Positions 21,328 to 32,323 of a stretch of DNA of 64,000 nucleotides are shown piece by piece. Both the position numbers and the translations under genes were made by a program. The stretch's first letter is position 1. The number at the start of each line of letters is the position of its first letter. Source of the DNA: Camellia lanceoleosa (taxonomy: Eukaryota > Streptophyta > Magnoliopsida > Ericales > Theaceae); the NCBI GenBank assembly GCA_025200525.1, contig CM045762.1, positions 110,706,734 to 110,770,733 of the forward strand, in the 5' to 3' direction. The notes beneath the pieces were generated by a model. That model was not told the DNA's origin. It ran no database searches and saw only the letters and a list, made by a program, of their open reading frames with translations.

Positions 21328-22042
21328 GTATATGCTGTACTCTGGTTTTTCTGCGACTCAATAACTGATTTTTAAGTATCAAAAAGAACTATAATTTGCA
21401 GAAAACAGAATTCAGAAGAAAATCAGAGTTTCACAACTCTGCCATGGAACTTCTGATTCAAAGAAAAAGAAAAAAGTGATTTCCAAATAAAATACATCAT
21501 ATTACACCCCTTTTTTTCTCTTCTTTTATAAACTTCATAACCTAATATAATTTCCTGACAAACTCTTCTGAAGGATTTAAAACCCAATTTAACTGGGTAT
21601 AGTTTCCTTCTCTTCGGTTTCACTTCCATTTGTATCTTATAAATTTTGTGTGTTTGAAATAAAGACACCTGCCACCATAGAAATATTCATAAACTTAATT
21701 TTCTTGCTGAGGAAACGGGAAGAATGATATACTGTTATGTTTTTGCTCGGGATTGCTCGTCCACACCCTTATTATTTTTGAGAAAAGGTTGTATATGGTG
21801 CTATGGTTTTGGGGTTTCTATGTGACAACATTAGATGCATACCTTTTGCCTTTAATGTCTAATTTGGTACCTTTATTTTCTTTATTTTCCTTTTTAATTG
21901 GATTTCACTAGAATAGATAGAGCCTGATTGCAAATGGTATGCTGGTAGAAATAGTTGGTCAAAAAAATGAGGTTAAAAAAAATGTAAAAATAATGGTTAA
22001 ATCAATTTATGATTGCATTTGGATTCATGGATTTCAAATCAA

Positions 22043-22438
22043 GGGAAATGGTGTTGATCATTTAAATGTTTTGTATCCAATTTAGATATATAATATTAAG
22101 TTATCGATTTTAATAATGATTTAAAAGCTTCATATGAATGGTTTTGAAATAATACTGCAATAATAGTTATTTGGATTTCTCCCCAACAAGGATTTTAGTA
22201 GCACAAGGATCCTTACGGGATATAGATTATAGATTTGTCTATCTTGACCTCAAATCCCATAATTTCAAATTCATCCATCCAAATGCAACATAAGGTTTTA
22301 AAATTTTTTTCATCTAATGCTTATGAAGCCTTCAAAAGTTGCCACTTACATTAGACATAAGTCTCAAGCAATCAAGCTACAGTTAAGGAGGGTTTCTTAT
22401 GTTGGTGGCCGTTTTAAAGCAATGTTCTAGCCTATAAT
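22043..22438. repeat. Helitron internal duplication, copy 2
   Basis: Same sequence as 20478-20853 with a few substitutions and an extra run of about 20 bases after GGATCCTTACGGGATAT. The two copies flank about 1.2 kb that holds the phosphatase fragment. Neither copy has LTR-type ends. Confidence 0.9.
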
Positions 22439-24139
22439 ATCAATAATAACCTTGGAAACCCCCTTCTAGAGGGTTTACAGTATTGCCAAATTTGCTTATA
22501 TGTCATGCAAAAATAGTTGGAAGGGAAATGCAGCTGAGTAGGTTTTCTATAACTTTTTTATTCTTTCATTTTCAATGATCTGTTCTGGCTTCAATATGTG
22601 GAATTATCACTTCCTTTTTTCCGATGGGATGAATCATCTGGGTAAATACTCTCACATGCAAATACTTCAATTGTTGATAATTTAAGTTATAATTTTAGTT
22701 TGGCCCTCAAAATTTATATATTTGGGTTTATACACTCTGGTTAGCCTCTATCACTGCGTTACCTCCATTAGCTTGCTGTGTTTTTTATTTTGAAAAAATT
22801 TGAAAGAGGATAACTCTAAAAAAAAAACCCTTTATTTTTCAGCTATCAAACAGAGGGTTTGGAAATCTGCGCAGATAGGGTGCTTCTTTTGGGAATTTAA
22901 TTGTAGTAGAGCTGAGGTTTAAAGAGTAATGAGATTTGTTGTTGTGCTTATGTTATTATATGAACCAGAAGCACGCAGATTTAAAGATGTCTTTCTTCTG
23001 TATTTGTAATTGTTTTTTCTTGCTTTGTTAATTGCAATGCAGTTTTGTTGTTTCTTATTTATGGCAAGCATTTGATTTGAGTTTTTGTTTATGATAGGCA
23101 TGCTGTAAAAGAGATGGAAGAAAGTCCCTCATCAACAGCTTGGGGTGGGAAAATAACTGGAATCAAGTTTGGTTTGGATTTGTGTGTGTTTGGATTTGTT
23201 AAAATAATCAATTGGTTTTGAATTGGTTATGGGGGGTTTGCTTTTGGTTCGAAAATGTTGGAAGATTTGGCATTTGTTTTCAAAATTCTCACCAAAGGTC
23301 TTTACTACATTTAATAAGGCCATGATTTTTGCTGTGGATTGATTTTTAATTTTTAATTTTTAATTTTTTTGGTTATTTTGGTATGGGCTAAAAACCTCTT
23401 TTGGTACCCCACAGGGCATGGATGTTTGGGAATTTTGGTTTTAGGGATGTTTGGGTTTGTGTTTTCTAAACCTTAATCCATATATTCAATGGAATCACAG
23501 TTGATATATACCTCAATTTGGATTGTTTCTAAGATTTGGGTTTCTATTTGTTTTTCTAAGATTTGTTTTTTTAAACATTCAAATTGGAAAAGAGATGAGA
23601 GAATGAGAAAGAGAGAGAATGGGTGTTAATTTCCTATGAGAGGAGAGAATGAGAAAGATAGACCTTTGTGGAGAGATTAGAGAGAAAGTGGGGAAGATGG
23701 AGAGGGAGAATGAGTGGGAGACAGTGTAGACAGTGTATTTATTATTATTTTTATTTTAAAAATCTTAATTTATTTTGCTTTTATTGTTTGTTGGACAAAC
23801 TACTAAATTGAAATTCTTAAACAACATAATAATTATTTATTTGGTAGTATTATATATATCAATAGGTATAAATAATAGAATAATTATTTGTTTGCTTAAG
23901 TTAGAGTATTTCGGTGCTTCTCTATGAGCTGCATCACCGGAGTTTTGGATTATTTCGTTGTTATTTTATTTGAGTTTTATAAAACTTAAGATACAAGTAA
24001 AATTGTTACAATTTTTTAAAAAGAATAGTATTTCTTTATATTTTTTCAATATTTTGTCAAAAAAATTACAGACTTCATAATAAATTTTAATATGATACGT
24101 ATGAATTACAACTGTATGTTGATCACAAAATTATTTATA

Positions 24140-24168
24140 CCGTACCTTCAGGCACGGGCATACGCTAG
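24140..24168 (+). other. Internal Helitron 3'-terminator-like hairpin
   Basis: CCGTACC-TTCA-GGCACGG followed by GCATACGCTAG repeats the true 3' end at 28604-28632 but has one A-C mismatch in the stem. It is followed by A, not the T expected at a Helitron boundary. It may be the original terminator that was bypassed. Confidence 0.75.
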
Positions 24169-25037
24169 AACATAAAAGTTTATGAATTACAACTCTCTAA
24201 TTTCTGTTATTTGTAATTTTTATTTTTGTTCAAATTTTATGTTGTAGATAGAACATAAAATAAGATAGAACTATTTTATCAAATCAGTTGAGTAGTGTTT
24301 TGTTGAATAATGGATTGTTGGTGTTTGTTGCTGGAGATAGAACTGCTTTGCTGAATAGTGGTTTGTTGCTGGAGATAGAACTGCTTTGAATAGTGGTTGA
24401 ATAATGGTTTTTTGGTTTTTAGTACAGATTTTTTTGAGATTTTAAAAATTATTTATGATGGCCTCTTATAGAGTTTCGTTTTAAAATAAAATGGATTTTA
24501 TTAATCTTATTCGAAGGTATGAATTTATCATGTTGAATTTGAGGTATCATGCCTTCAAAATTTGTCACCATTAAAGAATTTGTTACTTTCCAACATTATT
24601 CTATTAGTATAATATGCCCTTTTATTACATCTTCCCCATCTTTTTAGTTTACCCTACTATGGTGGCTTAATTTTCGTCTTCACAGCCTTACCCCACCATC
24701 AAATACTAATTCTCAAAACACATTGTACAATCAAATATGATGTACCCTACTATGATGTTTACAAGCTTAATAATCATTTTGGAGGGTTTGAACATTGTGT
24801 AGACAGCATAATCAGTTATTTGTTAAAAACTGACATTCTGCTGTAGTTAGTGCAACATGTTATGTGCACATCCTTTTTGATATCTTAATTTTTATGTGAT
24901 TATCCTAGGTTTGCTTGCTTATGGTTGCATCCATTTGAATGGACAAGTAACTTATTGGAAAATAAAAAGAAAAGAAATAGATTCAAGGCATTCTGTCTTC
25001 TGCAGGTTGGTAATAATTTGTTATTTGTCTTCTGCAG

Positions 25038-25130
25038 GTTAAGATTGCAATGATTGGAATCATGGCTGGTGGTGAAGGACTTGATTTTTCATCAGCTGCC
25101 TCAGAACCCATCTCATATGTCTCAGGTGTA
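25038..25130 (+). pseudogene. Possible captured exon of an SNF2-family helicase
   Basis: After an acceptor (CTTCTGCAG, 25029-25037) the frame reads VKIAMIGIMAGGEGLDFSSA. This matches the motif V region of plant annealing-helicase-like SNF2 proteins, where ITAGGVGLDFSSA is typical. Downstream residues no longer fit the family, and the Val-to-Glu change in the motif argues for decay. The acceptor block TCTTCTGCAGGTT is duplicated 30 bp upstream. Identification rests on about 20 residues, so it is tentative. Confidence 0.55.
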
Positions 25131-26056
25131 ATTAATTTGCATATCCTTGAGCATTGCTGAATCTTCTCTTTAATCATCCAGAAATTGGTGGATGGTTAAA
25201 ATTGTCTGTTACTGGTTTAAATTCAGTTATGAACTAATGATTTTCTTTACCTTACTCTTTATGTCTGATGAAGTTATCTTAGCTGGACCATTCAGTGGTC
25301 CTGCTTACAAATTCAAGTTGCCAGCCACATTGTTCTTGATATCGTTGCTATTTTTATTGTTATTCTTTTAATATTTTAGGCTTGCTACTTATCATCATAA
25401 TTTTCAATACATAACCAAATCAACATCATCAAATTCCAAATCAAATGTCTTTCCTCGCTATGAAATGATGTAGATCTATATTGGATGGGTTACACTGGAG
25501 AGATGGTGTGGTAGTATCATCCCTTACAAAAGCATGTTTAATGTGCTTGACTCTTATTTTGATATGTTTGAATGTGCACACAGAATTAAAGACTCTTTTA
25601 AGTCACATGAAATGAATAAAAAACATCATAATTTGAAGATGGTCAATGAAAAAAAATCCCTCAAAATTACAAACGAAACAAACATAAATCTTTCAAGCAA
25701 ACTCAAGGAGGTGGTTTGTTGGTGTTTAGCCATTTAAGGTGTTTTTGATCTGTCTTAGTAAGTAATCTATGGTTTTTTAGGATGTGGGTTGATTTTTGAA
25801 TTTGGGCTCTTAGGCAGGTGGTTGTTTTGGATAAAAATGTATTACTCTGATCTATATAGCTTTCCATTCACTGGAAACGAAGGAAAACAGATGAGGATGT
25901 GAAATTGAAGATTTTAAAAAGAAAAAAAAAATGCCTTTCTTGGCTAAGTGTCCGTGTCCATCTTTTTCACCTAGAATAAAAGTGATCATCTTTATTCCTC
26001 TAATTTCAATATTCTTTTTATTTATATATTTACTTACATAAGTTGTTGATTTACAG

Positions 26057-26342
26057 ATTTATCTCTCACTATGTTATGCTCTAATTGCTTTGGTTGCGGG
26101 AGCTTATCTGCATATCCTCTGGAATATTGGAGGCCGGGAATCATTGTTTGGTTGCTCTCAACCCCTCCATATGAAGAGGTAGGCATCTCTTTCTTTTGTG
26201 TTTTTTTGCACCATTTGCTGTCATTTATTTGTTTTGCATACATGATTTTAATTTTGAGGGTTTCACACTTGATGGCGGCTGCACTCTTTGAAGGGGCTTC
26301 AATTGGTCCATTGATTGAATTGGCTATTGAAATTGATCCAAC
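26057..26342 (+). pseudogene. Captured Bax inhibitor-1 fragment with a frameshift
   Basis: Two adjacent exon remnants. In 26057-26178 one frame gives ALVAGAYLHILWNIGG (to 26134), and a different frame resumes at 26146 with VWLLSTPPYEE, ending exactly at the donor GAGGTAGGC. In 26256-26342 the frame reads SHLMAAALFEGASIGPLIEL, then AIEIDP, to a GTAAAT donor. These are membrane-segment sequences of the ER cell-death suppressor BI-1. Only 11 nt separate the two frames where about 30 are expected, so roughly 20 nt were lost, breaking the protein. N- and C-terminal exons are absent. Confidence 0.87.
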
Positions 26343-26548
26343 GTAAATGTTTGTTCTATCTACTCTTTTACTTTTTTAGTGGTTTTGATAATTATTTGTA
26401 ATTGTGTTTCTTTCTTTTGGTTTCGTGGGTTGTTCTATCAGAAGACTGTTCCTGCAAACCCTAACAAGAACAGAGTCTTTGATCATCAAACCATTTTCTG
26501 GTAATTGTGGAAAGGGGCTTCATTTCTTTGACATTTGAGTCTTTGGGG

Positions 26549-26550
<2 letters not shown>

Positions 26551-26583
<33 letters not shown>

Positions 26584-26629
26584 GTGATTTTTGTTGATTT
26601 ACATAATATATGTGTGTGTGTGTGTGTGT
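26551..26629. repeat. (CT)n and (TG)n microsatellites
   Basis: About 32 bp of CT (26551-26582), then after 30 bp a (TG)n run of about 17 bp. Confidence 0.85.
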
Positions 26630-28498
26630 CTCAAAAAATATACCTTTTTGTTATACAGGTTTGTTCGGAGATGTGTTTGATGAATTAGCTCTTCACATAA
26701 CTACGTAACAATCTTTAACTACTACTTTTTTCGTGAACCGTATAGTTATATATAAATGAGGTTTGTTGTTTATATAGAATTTTATATGTTAGCACTTCCC
26801 AATTTGATGTGTTGGTTTGATGCTGAATAATATTGGAGAGCAATCATGTGTGTATTGTTTAAATGTGTTTTCAAATATAATTGTTTTATTTATTTATTTA
26901 TTTTGGATATGCAATGATCTGAGACATAATTTTGGATATGAAGAATGCATGAACAAATGGGAGAAATGGGGAATTTCTTAAGTAGGCAGGAGGGTTTTTG
27001 AATCTAAGTATACCTACCAATCAATTCTTAACAATGGTCAGATACCGATTATTCTTTGTTTTTCCTTTTCCCCTTCCTTTTTTGTCTTTTGTTTCCTAGC
27101 TCTTTTTCATTTTTTAGATAACTGAATGAAGAATTATGTTCGAAATCAAAATTACAGCTTTGATAGCAAAATTGATTGACGGAATACAAGGAGAAACTGA
27201 GCCTAGGCGCAAAACACTTTTCCTAATGATGGTTTATTAAACAGACTTATGCCACTGGGACTCAAGTATGTGTTCCAACTCCAAGGTTTTTTTTTTTTTT
27301 AGTTGGCCTTGCATGTGTTTTGTATTAGCCACAACTGGTTGCATATGAAATGCTTGATAAAAAGATTCAGTTAGAAGGATCATTTGCTGACAGATGTATT
27401 ATCATGTGCAACATGTCTCCTATTTGGAACTCTAAAACCTTTGTACACTTGAGAAAAGTCTAATTTTTATATTCAAACATATTATTGTGATTTGTGAATA
27501 AGGTACTGCAAATCCAAAGAAAAATCAAACACTAAATTTTCATTATTGATGAGTTCGTTTTTTAACTTTTACATTTGATTCATTGTTTCTAGATTTATAG
27601 ATGTTCAGTTAGGTGATTTTTGTGTAGTTAGTTCAATTTATAGTTATAGTTATAGTTAGTTCAGTTTATAGTTATAGTGAGCTTTTGAACTCTTAAAAAT
27701 TTGTAGTGGGTTTTGTAATTTTTAGAATTTCTCTTTTTGTTATGTTGTACACAACTTGAGACAATAAAGAGCCAAATAAATGGGAAAATTTCTAACCAGA
27801 CTGAAACAAAGGAAGTGTGAATACTGGAATTTACTGTCAAAATTAGTTTTTAAAGTCTCATTCTGGTATTTGTATTAATGAAATTGCCTATTTGTCGTGA
27901 TAGAAATATTAACTTGAAATTTTTGTTATTTGGTTTATAGTTGTGCAACTTGCTGTCACTAGAATGTTGTGTTGAACTTTTTGTCCATCTCCTTCATGAC
28001 CTTAAGGGGCTTCAAGGTTATGTACATTTTTAGGGTTATTTTAGATTGTTTATGGGTCATTTAGATTGGGTTCCATACTGTTATTATTAGAATTCCATTC
28101 TCCCAAACTCACAAATTTTTGAATTAATCTAATACATTTTATTTGAATTCCATTCTCCATAATTAATTACAACACCTCCTCCACAATTAATTAAACTCAT
28201 CTCATTCTCTCTCTCACGGCTCATTTGTTTATTAAACCCATCCAAGCACCAAGAACTTTGTAATCCACCCGAGATATGATCGGATCTATATTTGAACTGG
28301 TAGTGTATTTGGGTTTGGATTTGTGATTTTCATTAAGTTATGACTCTCATTCAAAGCTCAAACTTGAGCAACAATGGAGTCCAAATAGGAAGAGAGAGAT
28401 GTAGAGGAAAAAAAGAGACAGAGCTCTTCGCTAAAAAAACCCGCTTAGGTCTGCTTTCCTTTTCCAAGAATAGTGTTGTTTTTATATTAAATTGATGA

Positions 28499-28632
28499 TC
28501 TATATAATAAGATGGAAGGGTTGGGATTATAATTATATTAAATTGATAATTTACTAAATAGTGTTGGGATTACAATTATATTTTAATCCCAATATTATTA
28601 ACACCGTGCCTTCAGGCACGGGCATACGCTAG
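28499..28632 (+). mobile_element. Short Helitron-like unit at the right end (134 bp)
   Basis: TCTATATAATAAGATGG at 28499 repeats the 5' terminus seen at 19754 and is preceded by A. The unit ends with the perfect hairpin and CTAG at 28632, followed by T. It could be an independent mini-Helitron that supplied the terminator for the 8.9 kb element. Confidence 0.6.
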
Positions 28633-28858
28633 TATATATATACAAAAATATATGGGGGTATAAGTAATTTTTTAATGGGCATGTTTGTGTTAAAAAAAAA
28701 AAAAAAAAAAAAAATTCCTCCACTGCCATGTAATTCCGCCATTAAGAAAAGAGTACATTAAAGTCTAAAAATTACGACTAATTATGTGGCACTCTATTAC
28801 ATATTTAAGTTAAATTTTTTTTTGATTTATTATCGAATTATCAACCAATCACTAGCTA

Positions 28859-28901
<43 letters not shown>

Positions 28902-29085
28902 TTGTCCTCTCTTGTGACTCACAGCATTAATAAGACGGTTAGTCATGGGAGAGGTCAATGTAATTTTAGAAAAATGAGAGGAGACCATTGTAATTGTTAG
29001 AAATCTCAAAACTACAAATGTTATAACTCGTATATGGTATACATAAAATGATGTGTATTCTAGAATAAACTATTGTTATGACAAG
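28633..29085. other. Spacer between Helitron and G1 LTR, with poly-T and a hairpin
   Basis: Contains an A run (about 28692-28714), a run of 33 T (28861-28893) and, directly after it, an inverted repeat with arms AAATTACATTG-CCTCTC (28893-28918 and 28942-28967). Related text occurs at 5975-6030 in the host intron. No gene. Confidence 0.6.
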
Positions 29086-31439
29086 TGTAACGCTCCAAAA
29101 TAATAATACAACCCACTTCATGATATTCAATGGAAAATCATAAACTTACATAATATTAACCCTTCATTTATTTTGTTTTACTGTACAAAAGATGACATAT
29201 ACATGTATACATTCATAAATCTTACATCATAAATATATAGCATATGACATGTCGTAATCACATGAAACAAAAGAAAGTATAAATAAATTAATGTCTTAAT
29301 GGCTACATCTATTCAAGTCGATACTTGGAAATAACAAAATGAGTTAAACTCCATACATATAAAACCCAAGACTTGTACAACAAATATTTACACAAAAGAA
29401 CATAGAGAATCTCTCGGCTTTAAGGTCTTCCCAAGCTACTTCATTGGTTGAGGCATATCATTAACACCTGAAAGTTGTTTTTCCACATATGGTGAGCTAA
29501 AAACCCAGTAGAGATACTTGAACACAATGTATAAAATTTAACAAAGTCATATAGTAAATGCATATGCATGTTGTTTAACAAAATGTTACACTTTCCCTTT
29601 CAAAATAATGTTATGCCATAGTTAATAACCAATTCATAAAATAATTCTTTTTAAATAAGAAAATAGGGCAGTGGATACAAAGCACTAGAAATCTCTAGGT
29701 ACGTGTCTGCCAGTAGGCTATACAAGCACTACCAAAGCCATTTTACCGGTACTAACCGGAAGGATCGGCATTTAACCGCGTTGGTTTCTAGACTTTACCA
29801 CAGTATTCATCCTTTCTTTTTTCTCTAAAAAACAATACATTTTCAATGTAAGGATATGAAACAATATTCAATGCAAAATATGAGTAAATGGTTTTCATTT
29901 AACCTATTCCTCATGCATTTTGTACAACAATGAAAGTTATCCTCCACCGATAGCTTAAAACAAATATCTCTATACAAAAGATAAATCTCCAACAACAATT
30001 AAAATTTTAAAATCTCAAAATGGGAGTGATAATATATAACTAACTCCACTCTCATCATCAATAGATACATCATTTTATCTTTTCAAAACCCAACATTCAT
30101 AAGTCAAATACTAATCACCATGTTTGTTTCCAATTTTTTGAAAACACTTTTCAGAAAATTCTACTTTCTTATTTTCCATATTTTTATATTTTTACAGAAT
30201 TTTTTTAATATTTTAAGCAATTTTTAAAAATTTTAGACAAACATAACATAAATACATTTAAAAGTATAATTTTTATGAAAAAAAAATCTTTAAAAAATTC
30301 ATTAAATACCAAAAATACAAAAAAAAAAAAAAATGAAAATTCGGTATGTTTTTCATATTTTTGTGTATTTATTACCTTTTTAAAATATTTTTTTTTTCAT
30401 AAATATTTTACTTTTCAGATACATCTAAGTAAAGTGCATTTTAAAAAGTAAAAATAATGCTTAAAATTTTAAAAATATTCACTAAAAAAAAAGCACGAAA
30501 AACAAAAACTCAGTTTTCAAAAAACTGAAACCAAACACACTAAATGATTTCTAATAAAACATGATTTACTTTCAAAAACCCAATTTAAGGAGAATTTTCT
30601 AATATTTCAATATAATTCAACAATATTCTCACAACCTTTTTCAAGAACCCATTTGAAAATCCTTTTTTTACATTTTAAAAACCAAACCCTAAATCAAATC
30701 CCCAACTCCCAAATCACAATACTTTACAAGGAGTACATAACGAAGCTAAGAATCATATAAAGAGGTTGAAAAAGTACCTACCTCAAGAGTAGAAGAAGGA
30801 GAGAGTAAGCCCAACTCTAGACGAAGTCAAAAATAGAAGTTTCACCTATTAAAATGTTTACCTTTACGAGCTCTACACTTTACTCCAAAGCACTTGGGTG
30901 CCAAGATCAATGGATTTGGGTGTATTTGAGGTATTTAGACAATAACTAGAGAGAGAGAATGAAGAAATTAGGTTTGGAGGTGTTTTAGAGAGAGAGAGAG
31001 AGAGAGAGAGTAAAAAGTGACAAAAAATGGTTTTTCCCCAATCTGATATATGCACAAACCATTCAAGCGACCAAACCACCGCTCGAGCGACCAAAACATG
31101 GCTTAAGTGCACAATAACCCCCTCTCAAAAGTTCAAACCTGCAAGAGACTGCTCGTACGAAGATCACCCTACTCCTAGTAGTTTTGCAGACCTGCAAAAA
31201 TACTAAAAGGAACCAAAGACCGCTCAAGCGAAGAAAAGACTGCTCAAGCGAACCTGAAAAAAAACAGACATGAACTTCTTTGAAAAATGAATTCCTAACC
31301 TGTTCACAAAACAACTGAACGACTCCATACAACCAAACCCAACAACAACAAGACAATAAGGATTATAAACAACAAACATAGTCACTAGAACCTGGATCAA
31401 AGAATACGAAAGGGTCAGGTTTAAACCCTAGCCGTTATA
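29086..31439 (-). repeat. LTR of gypsy element G1 (3' LTR of a minus-strand element)
   Basis: Plus-strand ends TGTAACGCTCC and AGCCGTTATA (an imperfect TG...CA pair), 2354 bp. A purine tract on the minus strand (CTTATGGGGGAAGA) follows at 31440-31456, as expected for a polypurine tract next to a 3' LTR. It contains several CTCGAGCG motifs near 31062-31250 and a TATATCAG-like box near 31048 on the minus strand. Homologous LTRs lie at 43850 and 49047. Confidence 0.75.
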
Positions 31440-32323
31440 ATCTTCCCCCATAAGAAATTTCGTCCCTGAAATTTAAATCAAACAATAATCACTGCAATCT
31501 AATCCCATTGACAATCCATACTAGTAACAATGATTAAGCCATATTATCCAACACAAAATATTACAATTATTTAAATCTCCAAAACACTTACAATGTTTAC
31601 ATGTTACAACATAATTGAAATTTTAGTATAAGGACTTAAACACCAACAAACAAGTCTGGATACTTCTTACGGACTTCAGCCTCATGTTTCCAAGTTGTCT
31701 CATCGACTTCATGATGTCGCTACAACACCTTAACTAATGGAATGGTCTTGTCCCTAAAGACTTGATCCCGAGAATCTAAAACCTACATCAGTCTCTCTTC
31801 AAACGAGACATCCTCATCTACTTCTAACTCAGTCCAATCCAACATGTGTGAAGGATTAGGTTCATACTTTCAGAGCATACATATATGAAACACATCATGA
31901 ACCTCAAAAAGTTGGGGTGGCAAGGCCAAATAGTAAGCTAGCTCTCCAATTCGCTCTAAAATCTCAAAAGGCCCAATGAACCCAGGGGACAATTTCTCAC
32001 TCTTCCCAAATTTCATTAAACCCACCTTGGTGAGATCTTAAGAAACATGTGATCCCCCATCTCAAAAGACAAAGGTTTCCTCCTACGGTCAGTATAGCTC
32101 TTCTAACGACTTTTAGTCGAAACTAATATTTTACAGATAAGTGCAACCTTTTCTGTCGTTTCTTGAACCACTTCCGGACCTAACACAGGAGCGTCACCCA
32201 CCTCTGCTCAACAGACAAGAGATCTACACGGTCAGCCATACAAGGCTTCAAAAAGTATCATACTAATACACGTCTGAAAGCTATAATTATAAGCAAATTT
32301 CATCAAAGGCAAATGTCTCTTCC
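31440..32323 (-). pseudogene. G1 gypsy pol, C-terminal part (integrase tail and chromodomain)
   Basis: Degenerate minus-strand frames. A chromodomain-like stretch around 31650-31790 reads TIPLVKVL, stop, RHHEVDETTW. The integrase tail near 32240-32320 includes HLPLMKFAYNYS and FEALYG. Stops and frameshifts are frequent. The copy is interrupted at 32323 by the LARD-like element; the remainder resumes at 41214. Confidence 0.75.

Larger units (their letters stand above)
19754..28632 (+). mobile_element. Non-autonomous Helitron, 8879 bp, with captured gene fragments
   Basis: The 5' terminus TCTATATAATAAGGGG follows an A at 19753. The 3' terminus is the hairpin CCGTGCC-TTCA-GGCACGG (28604-28621), then GCATACGCTAG, followed by T at 28633. 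The 5'-TC, 3'-hairpin-CTAG and A/T insertion site without target duplication are Helitron hallmarks. The flanks read TATATATA on both sides, consistent with an AT-repeat empty site. No Rep/helicase is encoded. Inside are broken exons of several host genes (separate entries), a large internal duplication, and an extra terminator-like hairpin. The right part may be a read-through product joining a second, shorter Helitron. Confidence 0.8.

Noticed and set aside
20478..22438. A small LTR retrotransposon bounded by the two 0.4 kb repeats
   Set aside because: No TG...CA ends, PBS, polypurine tract or target duplication. The interior holds captured phosphatase exons.
25534..25737. 67-codon frame in the Helitron
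   Set aside because: AT-rich, Lys/Asn-heavy translation with no domain and no splice context; likely fortuitous.
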